Shown: positions 16,557-24,838 of the stretch, one piece after another
Numbering within the stretch: position 1 is the stretch's first letter
Layout: the number at the start of each line of letters is the position of its first letter
Origin: Coleofasciculus sp. FACHB-1120
GTDB lineage: Bacteria; Cyanobacteriota; Cyanobacteriia; Cyanobacteriales; FACHB-T130
DNA: 53,184 nt
Direction: 5' to 3'
NCBI RefSeq assembly: GCF_014698845.1
Contig: NZ_JACJTV010000036.1
Coordinates: 1 to 53,184, forward strand
Translations under genes and position numbers: made by a program
Notes under the pieces: generated by a model
Seen by the model: only the letters and a program-made list of their open reading frames with translations
Databases searched by the model: none
What the model was told of the DNA's origin: nothing

Positions 16557-17720
16557 TTATACAACACTGCGTGCTATCTCTAAAAAATGCCTACCGTATC
16601 CTTTGATTTTTTCAACATTATCCTGTTTAGCTAAACTTTCTTTTTCTACATCTGGTCCTGGTCTTAATCTAGTGAAACTTTTATCAATCAGTGCTGCTAG
16701 TTGTTCCGCATTACTACGCTCAAAAAAGTAAGAATCAGGAGGATTCTGCTCCAGGTGAACAGGAAAGTCAGAAAGAAACATGGGTTTACCAAGAGAACGT
16801 GCGTCCTCTACAACCGTACTCCAACCTTCAAATAAAGAAGGCTGAATTACAGCTAAAGACCTCCTCATGAGCTGAATTTGGTCTACACGAGGAATTAATC
16901 CTAAAAGACGTACTTGTTCGCTAATTCCTAATTCCTCAATTCTTGTTAAGAGGTAATTGTAATAATCAGGATTACGATAATCAGTAGCACTTCCAGTACA
17001 AACAACGGTAGGTGTAAGCCCCTGTTGTTTCAGTAGCCCCAAAGATTCAATTACCACAGCATGATCTTTATGTTTCCAAAATTGATTGCTGACCAGAAAA
17101 AATTTATCTGGAAGTTTATACTTTGCTTGCGTTAGTTTGGGGTCTAACTCAAACCATTCAGGTGCGGGACAGCTTACAAAGTTCATTACAACGCTTCGAG
17201 AAGCTGCTTCTGGATAAAGATATTTAAAGTCTTCTTGTGCCATATTGCTACTGAGGACAATAATAGGAGCAGCGTGAGCAATTTGTTGCTGATCTCGATT
17301 ACGTTGAGCGATTTCTTCCGGAGAGAAAAGGTGGGGTAAGTGATAGTGTTGAAAGTCAGGAATCCAACCTCCCCACTGATAAGGTGAGCGGGTTCCTGCT
17401 ATCGCCGGGTAAAGAAAATTTATTTTTTGAGGATTCAGTAGTTCCAGAGGAATGAAAGAGATACGCTCAGCTAAAAAATTACACATTTTTAGATAGGCAC
17501 GCTGCCACTTGGAAGTCGCATAAATTTGGTTAACGTAACAGCGGGCTGGTTCTATCAAACTTATATCTTTATCGTGAACGGCTATTGTTAGATTGATATT
17601 CGCTTTTTCTGTTTCCGGTAAAGTAGCGATCGCACGAGCTAAATTCTGAATATATAGCACGCCCCCTAGCCAGCCAGAGCCACCCACCATGTTGAGGCAA
17701 ATATGTAGATTTTTTACCAT
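16557..17720 (-). CDS. Glycosyltransferase family 4
   Basis: A GT-B transferase of 387 residues. The N-terminus has the glycine-rich loop NMVGGSGWLGGVLYIQN. The middle has GGWIPDFQHYHLPHLFS, typical of mannosyl/rhamnosyl GT4 enzymes of surface polysaccharides. The C-terminal half has FLVSNQFWKHKDHAVVIES, GLIPRVDQIQLMRRSLAVIQ and SLFEGWSTVVEDARSLGKP. The gene overlaps the stop of the upstream epimerase gene by 7 nt, so the two are probably coupled. Confidence 0.9.
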   Translation of the reverse strand: MVKNLHICLNMVGGSGWLGGVLYIQNLARAIATLPETEKANINLTIAVHDKDISLIEPARCYVNQIYATSKWQRAYLKMCNFLAERISFIPLELLNPQKINFLYPAIAGTRSPYQWGGWIPDFQHYHLPHLFSPEEIAQRNRDQQQIAHAAPIIVLSSNMAQEDFKYLYPEAASRSVVMNFVSCPAPEWFELDPKLTQAKYKLPDKFFLVSNQFWKHKDHAVVIESLGLLKQQGLTPTVVCTGSATDYRNPDYYNYLLTRIEELGISEQVRLLGLIPRVDQIQLMRRSLAVIQPSLFEGWSTVVEDARSLGKPMFLSDFPVHLEQNPPDSYFFERSNAEQLAALIDKSFTRLRPGPDVEKESLAKQDNVEKIKGYGRHFLEIARSVV

Positions 17721-18637
17721 CCTAAAATCTCAGCTCGACACCATTGAACATAGACGTTTACACCCCTTTCTATCGTTACTTCAGGGGTAAATCCAATTTT
17801 GGCAAGTTTGCTCATATCGGCTTGCCAGTTTATCGGAGTTCCGGCAGGAGTACTACTATCAAATTCAACCGGAATATCTTCTCCTAGTTTGGCTAATACT
17901 AATGCTGCTAATTCTTTGATTGTTGTTTCGACACCATTCGCAAGGTTATAAACCTCGGCTTCAAAATTAGCTTTTTCAGCAAGAACATGAAGTGCCTTTG
18001 CTACGTCTCTACCATGAATAAAATCACGGCTTTCGTTGCCAGTGCCTCGTAACTTTAGCGCGGGGTGTGTCAAAGCTTTTTGACACATATCCCAAAGAAC
18101 TTGTCGCCTTAGTCCTGGGCCATAACCCGAAAAAATGCGTACTATAGCAGTGGGTAAGTTATAAACTTGGAAAAACTCAGCGCAAAGTTGCTCAGACATC
18201 AGCTTATGGAAGCCATAGGGGGAAATTGGCTTCAAGTTTTGGTTTTCCTGAATGGGTAAGGTTTCAGGATTTCCATAGACAGCAGCACTAGAAAGATAAA
18301 TTAAACGACATTTCGGAACATAAAGACGTAATGTATCTAAAAGGTTGAAAGTGACGGCAACACTGTTGCTAAAATCTGCTGATGGATCGCCAATTGAAAG
18401 CTCTACTGAGGCTCTTCCAGCGCAGTGGATACAAATTTCCGGTTGCAACTCTTGAACGATTTTTGCTAGATCGGCAGAAGGCAAATTTAATTGTTCATAG
18501 CGAAACAAATCTTGTCTAGGCGCATTCTCTGGAGGACGATTTCCTAGCCCAACAACACTCCATCCAGTTTCTGTAAACTGACGAGCAACATATCGCCCGA
18601 TAAACCCTGTTACACCTGTAATTAGAACAGTTTTCAT
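17714..18637 (-). CDS. NAD-dependent epimerase/dehydratase (nucleotide-sugar)
   Basis: A short-chain-type extended Rossmann enzyme that modifies a nucleotide sugar. The cofactor loop is TGVTGFIGRYV (residues 7-17). The catalytic centre shows LSSAAVYGNP, with the YxxxK motif as YGFHK. I start it at the ATG at 18637 (MKTVLITGV), giving 307 residues, the family norm. A TTG 23 codons earlier is open but would add an unmatched polar tail overlapping the previous gene. Whether it is a 4-epimerase, 4-reductase or 4,6-dehydratase cannot be told from the motifs alone. Confidence 0.9.
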   Translation of the reverse strand: MKTVLITGVTGFIGRYVARQFTETGWSVVGLGNRPPENAPRQDLFRYEQLNLPSADLAKIVQELQPEICIHCAGRASVELSIGDPSADFSNSVAVTFNLLDTLRLYVPKCRLIYLSSAAVYGNPETLPIQENQNLKPISPYGFHKLMSEQLCAEFFQVYNLPTAIVRIFSGYGPGLRRQVLWDMCQKALTHPALKLRGTGNESRDFIHGRDVAKALHVLAEKANFEAEVYNLANGVETTIKELAALVLAKLGEDIPVEFDSSTPAGTPINWQADMSKLAKIGFTPEVTIERGVNVYVQWCRAEILGW

Positions 18638-18689
18638 GGAGATTTTTTTGATTCTTTTCGTATAATTATCTATTGATTTCTCTACTTTT

Positions 18690-19421
18690 TCAGTCCAAAT
18701 CTCCAAACAATTTGCTAACAGCGATTGTTGGCATTCTAGTAGCAGGAAAATCTTTTTTTAAGATTGCTAAATATTCATCTTCACCAGGAAGATATTGATC
18801 GCCATCTTCAGAATAATCTTTAGCTCTTACCCACTCTTGCGATCGCATATCAAATCTTTTAACGATTCGACATGGATTTCCTACTACCACGCTGAAGGGA
18901 GGAATATCAGAATTTACTACTGTGGAAGCTCCAATGATTGAGCCGTATCCTATTTTCACCCCTTTCAAAATAGTTACGTCTACACCTAGCCAGCAATTTG
19001 TGCCAATTTCTATTACTGAATCAGTAGTTGTTGAAGCAGTATGATAGGGGATAAAGGGAGAAGTATAATCGTGACCACTTCCTAACAGTTTACAGTCATT
19101 GCCAATTAAGCTATAGTCACCGACTTTTATCAAAGCTCCAGCGCTATAAAAGTTTCTCCGACCTACAAAACAGTTATCACCAATAATGACAGAGATTTTG
19201 TCTTTTTCTCGTTTGTTAATTACAATTACTGTTTCTGCACCAATGACTGAATTTTTACCAACTTTTACGTTACCCCATCCTAGTACGTGAACCGATGGAT
19301 CGATATAAGAGTTTTTACCTACATTCTGCCTTCTAGTAAAATAGGCTCTTAAATTACCTCCTAACCATTTAATTCTGTCTATTTGAGCATCTGTTAATTT
19401 AGATACTATAAATCGCTTCAT
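18690..19421 (-). CDS. Acyltransferase with left-handed beta-helix hexapeptide repeats
   Basis: The 243-residue protein carries hexapeptide repeats of the LbH fold from about residue 38 to 190, for example VKVGKNSVIGAETVI, GVKIGYGSIIGASTVV and PFSVVVGNPCRIVKRF. The last is the usual end motif of CysE/LacA/NodL-type O-acetyltransferases. The catalytic-type His lies in GSGHDYTSPF. It probably acetylates a sugar of the exported polysaccharide. The next hexapeptide protein gene lies 6 bp upstream, so the two are almost certainly co-transcribed. Confidence 0.9.
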   Translation of the reverse strand: MKRFIVSKLTDAQIDRIKWLGGNLRAYFTRRQNVGKNSYIDPSVHVLGWGNVKVGKNSVIGAETVIVINKREKDKISVIIGDNCFVGRRNFYSAGALIKVGDYSLIGNDCKLLGSGHDYTSPFIPYHTASTTTDSVIEIGTNCWLGVDVTILKGVKIGYGSIIGASTVVNSDIPPFSVVVGNPCRIVKRFDMRSQEWVRAKDYSEDGDQYLPGEDEYLAILKKDFPATRMPTIAVSKLFGDLD

Positions 19422-19427
19422 TAATTT

Positions 19428-20045
19428 TTACCCGCGATCGCTCATTAATTCTTTGTGATTTAATATCTTCTGCTCACCTTCAGGAACCTTGCCAATAATT
19501 CGAGCTGGATTTCCCGCAACAATCGTCCAAGCAGGAACATCTTTAGTAACGACTGACCCTGCACCGATAATCGAGCATTTCCCAATTGTTACTCCTCTCA
19601 AAATAATAGAGTTACAAGCAATCCAAACATCCTCTTCAATAATGACGGGTTTTCCATTTAAGTTTAAATCTTTAGGAAAACCTTTGTGGATAATGTGAAC
19701 AAATTGCTGATGACGCGCTACTGGATCGATTGGATGAGTTTGATTATCGAATATATTAACATTATGAGCAATAATTGTTCTATCTTTGATTTCAATTAAA
19801 GTGTCTGACCAAATCCTAGAACCTTGGGCTAAATAACAGAAATTTCCTACTTTTATTTTTCCTCCTGGGAAAGTCATTAATTGACCTTCGATATGAGTAT
19901 TATCGCCCAAAACAATACTATCCCTATCATAATTATGACTTACCAGAGAACTATGATTTAAAACACTTGAGTGATTACCAATTACACATTTTTTATTGAC
20001 TAAAGCAGCATTAATCTTAGATTTTATTTTTAAGAAGGGGTTCAT
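19428..20045 (-). CDS. Acyltransferase with left-handed beta-helix hexapeptide repeats
   Basis: A second LbH acyltransferase of 205 residues. Repeats run from about residue 45 to 185. They include FDNQTHPIDP, where the His matches the catalytic position in maltose/galactoside acetyltransferases, GVTIGKCSIIGAGSVVTKDV, and the closing motif VAGNPARIIGKVP. It is clearly not a copy of its downstream neighbour, so two different acyl substitutions of the polymer are likely. It is packed between its neighbours with gaps of 6 and 14 bp. Confidence 0.9.
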   Translation of the reverse strand: MNPFLKIKSKINAALVNKKCVIGNHSSVLNHSSLVSHNYDRDSIVLGDNTHIEGQLMTFPGGKIKVGNFCYLAQGSRIWSDTLIEIKDRTIIAHNVNIFDNQTHPIDPVARHQQFVHIIHKGFPKDLNLNGKPVIIEEDVWIACNSIILRGVTIGKCSIIGAGSVVTKDVPAWTIVAGNPARIIGKVPEGEQKILNHKELMSDRG

Positions 20046-20059
20046 CTAGCAATTACTCC

Positions 20060-20968
20060 TTAAGCAAAACTTTTTTGGAATTTATTTTTAACTTTAGTTA
20101 AAAGGCTTCTATTATCGAAAAACTTTTCTTGAAACAAGGTGTCTGCTTCTACATCTCGAATCATAAAGGGAGGATGCTTTAAAGGAAAAGCAATTTCTTG
20201 CGTTTTCATTTTACCTAATGGATTTTCTGTAGAAAAAGTGTGAGTTGCATTAGCTCCAAAACCAATATTCGTAATTAAATTAACTTCAGGCACTATTTTT
20301 AATCCATGTTGAAGCCAACAAGCTAACAGCCATTGATAATCCCAACAGGATCTATTTTGCTCTTGGTAAGCATTTTGAAATATTTTTTGCCAAAATACAT
20401 AATATTTCGGTACTCTTAAGTAATTTTCCAGGAACCGACTCTCTAAAATTTCAGGCCATTGCTTAATGTCATAATCAAAATATTTCCAGGCTCTACGCCA
20501 GGATGCCCAACCCCAATTTCCACCAAAACAAGAAAAGTAATAACTTTGCTCAGGTGATTTCCGTTCGCCTAAAAGATTGGTTCCCGCAATACTCATTACT
20601 CTTTCATCATCGCGATATCTTTCTAATAACTCCTCGCAAAACTGAAAAAAAGTTGGATGAGGTAAACAATCATCCTCGAAAAGGATGGCTTCTTCTACTT
20701 GTTCAAATACCCAATCAATACCCGTGGCTGGACGTAAACCACAGCCTAAGTTGATCTCAGAATAATTTTTTAGAACTTCGCACTCCCAATCTACAGTGTC
20801 AATAATTGCACGAGCAGCAGCACACTTTTCCGCTTCACCTGGCTTATCAGGACGAGGGCCATCAGCGACTACTAAAAGCTTCGGTGGTTTTGCCTGACGA
20901 ATTGCCTCAAAAACCTTGGCTGTAGTCTCAGGCCGTTTAAAGATTAGCAGAGCAACGGGAGTTTTCAT
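20060..20968 (-). CDS. Glycosyltransferase, GT2-like (GNT-I-type fold)
   Basis: The 302-residue protein opens MKTPVALLIFKRPETTAKVFEAIRQ. It has LLVVADGPRPDKPGE and later AILFEDDCLPHPTFFQFCEEL, in which EDD stands in the place of the metal-binding DXD motif. GNWGWASWRRAWKYFD is a well conserved block of this GT-A-like family, seen in many bacterial surface polysaccharide loci. Sugar specificity is unknown. It ends 14 bp before the next gene and begins 1 bp after the stop of the preceding gene. Confidence 0.85.
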   Translation of the reverse strand: MKTPVALLIFKRPETTAKVFEAIRQAKPPKLLVVADGPRPDKPGEAEKCAAARAIIDTVDWECEVLKNYSEINLGCGLRPATGIDWVFEQVEEAILFEDDCLPHPTFFQFCEELLERYRDDERVMSIAGTNLLGERKSPEQSYYFSCFGGNWGWASWRRAWKYFDYDIKQWPEILESRFLENYLRVPKYYVFWQKIFQNAYQEQNRSCWDYQWLLACWLQHGLKIVPEVNLITNIGFGANATHTFSTENPLGKMKTQEIAFPLKHPPFMIRDVEADTLFQEKFFDNRSLLTKVKNKFQKSFA

Positions 20969-20969
20969 G

Positions 20970-22163
20970 TCATTTATCAGCGGTCATATTCTGTTTATAT
21001 TCGGAGTAATATAGGAGCATACTGGAAGCGATCGCTCCTATTTCATCTAAAGGAGTTTGAAGCGAAACATAGCGATATCGAAAAGCAGCCAATCGAGGAT
21101 CTGTCTCTTGATAGAGGATATCTTGCGCCAAGTTTCCCCAGCGATCCTCTGGCATCAGATCGAGAGTCATGCCAGCATGACCAGAAGGTAGCAGCATATT
21201 GGAGCCATGTATACCAATGACCAAGCGGCTTTGGGAATAAACTTGACACATCTGATTCTCAGTGTCTGAATTAAACTTGTTTACCCGCAAATCTTCGATC
21301 CAGCCGGGAAACTGAGTTTTCCTTCCCAAACCAGCGATCACAAACTTTGCTAAAGGAACTCTAGAGCGAATCTTTAAAAATAGTTTTTGCACCCGTTCAT
21401 TCTGAAGCTTGAGGGCAATATCAACCCTCTTGAATTTCCTCAAGGTTTTGAAGAGAAGCGGATTACACCAGATCCGATCGTCGCGCCAAATAAAGGTTAT
21501 TTGATTTGGCTCTTTATTAAAGTTATGGCTGGGAACCCGCGTAAATTTACTAATATCAAACTGATTCGGATGAGAATACGCCTTACTTACGCGAATTTCA
21601 TCAAAACGCTTAGATTCCTCAGAAATAAATTGGTCAAACTTCGGATAGTAGCATTGCCCCTGCCGTAAAGGAATATTCACCGTCCAAATTTCTGCGACGC
21701 CCTCTGGAACCATCCATCTCAAGAACTTGGGTACGATGACAATTAAGCCCCAGTCTGAGTAATTATCCAAATGTCTTTGGACATTAAGCAGCTTTAACAA
21801 ACTATGCCCATACAGATAATCAATACAATTTAAGATGATGACACGTTGATGCTGCTTAAAAACCTCCTTAGATATTGCAATCTCTTCAGATTGGGGATTT
21901 TGCAGAGAGTAAAGAAGTTTCTCACCTAACCAATATCTACAAGATTCATTTCCAAAAACCTCGCCTTTCGCTAAATCAATTTGATAAGGAAAGGCGACAG
22001 CATGACCAACTTCTAAATCCTCAATAATTTCTGTATTACAGGAGTCGCACTTGGATTTTACGCAAATATGCATTCCCTGCCAAAGAATACCCTGAGGCTT
22101 AAGCAGTGTCCCGCTGTGGGGACAGGTGGATTGGTGCTGAATGCTTGGCTTTATTTCAATCAT
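20970..22163 (-). CDS. Uncharacterised protein, possible GT61/DUF563-like glycosyltransferase
   Basis: I do not recognise this 397-residue protein with certainty. The first 45 residues contain TCPHSG and CVKSKCDSC, a Cys pattern like a small zinc ribbon. The C-terminal third has LVIGIHGSNMLLPSG, which resembles the GxHG motif of DUF563/GT61 transferases, and TLDLMPEDRWGN. This suggests a GT-B-like sugar transferase with an unusual zinc-ribbon head. Its ATG overlaps the flippase stop by 4 nt and its stop is 1 bp from the next start, so it is firmly part of the operon. No membrane segment is evident. Confidence 0.7.
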   Translation of the reverse strand: MIEIKPSIQHQSTCPHSGTLLKPQGILWQGMHICVKSKCDSCNTEIIEDLEVGHAVAFPYQIDLAKGEVFGNESCRYWLGEKLLYSLQNPQSEEIAISKEVFKQHQRVIILNCIDYLYGHSLLKLLNVQRHLDNYSDWGLIVIVPKFLRWMVPEGVAEIWTVNIPLRQGQCYYPKFDQFISEESKRFDEIRVSKAYSHPNQFDISKFTRVPSHNFNKEPNQITFIWRDDRIWCNPLLFKTLRKFKRVDIALKLQNERVQKLFLKIRSRVPLAKFVIAGLGRKTQFPGWIEDLRVNKFNSDTENQMCQVYSQSRLVIGIHGSNMLLPSGHAGMTLDLMPEDRWGNLAQDILYQETDPRLAAFRYRYVSLQTPLDEIGAIASSMLLYYSEYKQNMTADK

Positions 22164-23518
22164 CGCACAATTCCTTTAATTCTTGTAGCAGCCTTATATA
22201 AATTACAAGAACGTAAAATAAACTTACCAATTGGCTTTAGATCAGGAATTATAAAATTGAGAAGTACAGTCACGATGAAATAAGTAATCAACGTTGCTAT
22301 TGTGGCTCCAAGCGCTCCATATTTAGGAATTAAATATAAATTTAAAATTATATTCACGACTGCCCCGACAAATGTTAAAAGCAATTCATTTTTGGCTTTT
22401 CCTTCAATCATAATGAACGCATTTCTAGCAAGACCAAAACCGCTACCAAACTGTGACCAAACATAGATTGATAGTATTATTGCTGAAGCTGCATACTTAT
22501 CTCCGTACAAGAAATGAACGATGTAAGTGGAAAGCAGTGAAACTGGAATTGCTATTATCAACCACAAAATTAAGGTTAAATCAAAGTAAGCCTGAAATTT
22601 TTTTAAATATTCAATTTCCCCTTGAGCCTTCGCCTCAGCGAGTTTTGGAAAAAAAGATATTTGCATGATAGAGGGAATAAAATCAAATATCTGCGATATC
22701 TTAACAGCAGCGGCATAAATGCCTAATTCATATTGGGGATCGAATTTAAGGTCTTGAGCAGAGAAGGAACCCAGCATGACCTGATCGATGGTGGAGTAAA
22801 TATAAATGGCGATTCCTGACACAATCAGGGGCCAGCTTTCTTTGATTAAGTTTTTCGCCTGAGGCAGACTGCTACGCCATGCTTTTATATCCTGGCCACT
22901 CGTCTGATAAATTATTACCAATCCCACAGCAGCTAAGGCAAGCTCTCCACATCTTGCCCAGGCGAATGCAATTAGAGGAGCTTTAATTTGAATTAAGACA
23001 ATTCTGACAGCACAGACAAGCAAATAAGCGCAATTTTTAACAACAACTGTATATTTGGATTGAACTTGTGAACGGAACCAAAGATCGATCGTCTCGAAAG
23101 CCTGAAAAATGGTTCCAGCAGCAATAATTCCTACCAACCAAGAGGTTAAAGTGTCTTGGGGTTGTAGGAAGGAAATTGCGCCAACCGCTAATGAAGTTGT
23201 TACAACACCGCCAATAAGTTTTAGGGCAAGAGAAGTCCCAAGTGTTTCATTCTTGGTAATTGGATCGCGCACAATGTCGCGTACTACGATGCTATCTAGC
23301 CCCAGATTGGCAATCGGCCCTAACAGCGCTACAAATGCGATCGCGTAATTAAATAAACCAAACTGTTCCGGCCCTAGATAGCGAGCCACCCATATCCCTA
23401 CAATTAGGCTTAAGCCCATTTGGAGGATTTTGTCAGCGAACAGCCACGCGATGTTGCTGAACACCTTGCGTAGACCTGGGCTAAGCTTTTGATTGACCAG
23501 ACTCAGCTTGTCTAACAT
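22160..23518 (-). CDS. Oligosaccharide flippase (Wzx family)
   Basis: This integral membrane protein has 452 residues and about twelve to fourteen segments and belongs to the MATE/MOP polysaccharide transport group. It would flip undecaprenyl-linked repeat units to the periplasmic side. The N-terminus shows NIAWLFADKILQMGLSLIVG and VARYLGPEQFGLFNYAIAFV, a standard Wzx signature. The C-terminus has LNLYLIPKYGALGATIATLI. It pairs functionally with the polymerase/ligase gene at the right end of the cluster and with the Wza/Wzc-like genes. It is translationally coupled to the gene that follows it. Confidence 0.92.
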   Translation of the reverse strand: MLDKLSLVNQKLSPGLRKVFSNIAWLFADKILQMGLSLIVGIWVARYLGPEQFGLFNYAIAFVALLGPIANLGLDSIVVRDIVRDPITKNETLGTSLALKLIGGVVTTSLAVGAISFLQPQDTLTSWLVGIIAAGTIFQAFETIDLWFRSQVQSKYTVVVKNCAYLLVCAVRIVLIQIKAPLIAFAWARCGELALAAVGLVIIYQTSGQDIKAWRSSLPQAKNLIKESWPLIVSGIAIYIYSTIDQVMLGSFSAQDLKFDPQYELGIYAAAVKISQIFDFIPSIMQISFFPKLAEAKAQGEIEYLKKFQAYFDLTLILWLIIAIPVSLLSTYIVHFLYGDKYAASAIILSIYVWSQFGSGFGLARNAFIMIEGKAKNELLLTFVGAVVNIILNLYLIPKYGALGATIATLITYFIVTVLLNFIIPDLKPIGKFILRSCNLYKAATRIKGIVR

Positions 23519-23616
23519 TAGAATTGGGCAATTTATGAAGGAATAAAGATAGGGTTTGAGAACTGAGTCGTCCTACAAAACCCTATTTGTTGTTGAGGTG
23601 AACAGAACGGAATCGA

Positions 23617-24531
23617 TTATTTACCTTTAGCACCTTGCAAGACTTTTCTCACAAATTTTGCGGTTCGCATTAGTTTCGGTTGCTCCCACAAATACTGCAA
23701 TAAATCTGTTTTCAGTTTTGCTGCTGCTGAATAATTTTTGTACATTGCAGGAATCAAACGATACTTCATTCCTTTGTACGTGGCATAATCTACAGCAGTC
23801 GGAGATTCTGCATTGCGGCTACCGAATTCATATATGGCTGGTAAATAATGAGCCGTGAGAGATTTGCGAGAATATTGGGGATTGAGTGTTTCCAAGGAAC
23901 CGTGAATCGTTCTAGAGTTCCAGAATAAGACATCCCCTTTTTTCAAGGCAGGAGCTTGAATATTACTCTTATGAACATTGATATACTCCTTCAACTTTTC
24001 CAAGTAAAACCGATTAGATAGTTTTTCATCATCTGTTAACTCAAAGTCAACGAGATGGGATGTTGGTAAAACATAAAATCGACCAGCTTCTTCGTGAATG
24101 TCTTCTAGCGCAAACCATCCAGCCAGAAGATGACCATTAGGCATGGAATCTAAATAGTACCAATCCTGATGTGCTGGGGTAGCCGTGTTCATATCAAAGA
24201 ACATCGTTTGCATGAGGTTATGCTCCTCACTACCCGTCAGTTCAGTCAGCGCTTCCCTAACCTGCTGTAAACAGAAAATTTCTTTAGCTGCCTCAGTAAA
24301 TGCTGGATAATCTGGATAATCGTGAACATCCCGGAAAGATTCTTCAGAGTATCCGTTAAGAGTGATTCTATTGGTTTCCCATTTATTAGTTGATTGCCTA
24401 AAGAAAGGAGATTTGGATGGAAGAATATTAGAGCTATACTCTTTTAAAAGATTATTAATTAGATTTTTAGGGATAAGATTTCTAAATACGTAGTATCCAT
24501 TGGTTTCGTAATAATCTTTAGGTCTGTCCAT
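23617..24531 (-). CDS. Phytanoyl-CoA dioxygenase (PhyH) family protein
   Basis: A Fe(II)/2-oxoglutarate-dependent oxygenase of 304 residues. The iron triad is seen as His121 and Asp123 in PAHQDWYY and His210 in RTIHGS. Arg222 in QYSRKSLTAHY would bind 2-oxoglutarate. The C-terminus is basic and alpha-helical. It lies between the flippase and polymerase genes, so the substrate is probably a sugar, lipid carrier or decorating group of the polymer; that is inference from position. Similar proteins occur in other surface polysaccharide clusters. Confidence 0.88.
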   Translation of the reverse strand: MDRPKDYYETNGYYVFRNLIPKNLINNLLKEYSSNILPSKSPFFRQSTNKWETNRITLNGYSEESFRDVHDYPDYPAFTEAAKEIFCLQQVREALTELTGSEEHNLMQTMFFDMNTATPAHQDWYYLDSMPNGHLLAGWFALEDIHEEAGRFYVLPTSHLVDFELTDDEKLSNRFYLEKLKEYINVHKSNIQAPALKKGDVLFWNSRTIHGSLETLNPQYSRKSLTAHYLPAIYEFGSRNAESPTAVDYATYKGMKYRLIPAMYKNYSAAAKLKTDLLQYLWEQPKLMRTAKFVRKVLQGAKGK

Positions 24532-24604
24532 AAACTAAATCCTTTAGAAACCGAGTGTTTTGCTTCACTTTTAAATGTATATTATTAGATATTGAGAAAA
24601 TTTT

Positions 24605-24664
24605 CCTACGTAAATATCCGGAAATTAGATGCAAGGGAAAATTCCCTACGTAAATATCCGGAAA
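24605..24664. repeat. Two exact 20-bp direct repeats, 40 bp apart
   Basis: CCTACGTAAATATCCGGAAA occurs at 24605-24624 and again at 24645-24664. The gap lies upstream of the PhyH-like gene and downstream of the polymerase gene. It may be a binding site pair for the PhyH gene promoter or the trace of a small duplication. Confidence 0.7.
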
Positions 24665-24718
24665 AAGTGTTGAATCTTGCTGCAACACGGCTTAATATAT
24701 TTTGTAAAATTCATCCTT

Positions 24719-24838
24719 ATGGAAGCGATCGCTTCCCAATCCTCTGCCTCTTTGAGCGATCGCCTGATTGAGCAGACACCCCTCAAGACCGGCAAACCAC
24801 TTTTTAAACGCTGGAATCTTGAGAACTTTTTTCTGTAG
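24719..24838 (+). pseudogene. Short 39-codon frame, possible gene remnant
   Basis: A plus-strand ATG opens a 39-residue frame beginning MEAIASQSSASLSDRLIEQ and ending LKRW-like (KPLFKRWNLENFFL). The composition looks protein-like, and it contains two HIP1-type sites. It is cut short by a stop and overlaps the convergent polymerase gene tail by about 35 bp. It may be the truncated start of a lost polysaccharide gene or chance. I recognise no family. Confidence 0.25.
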
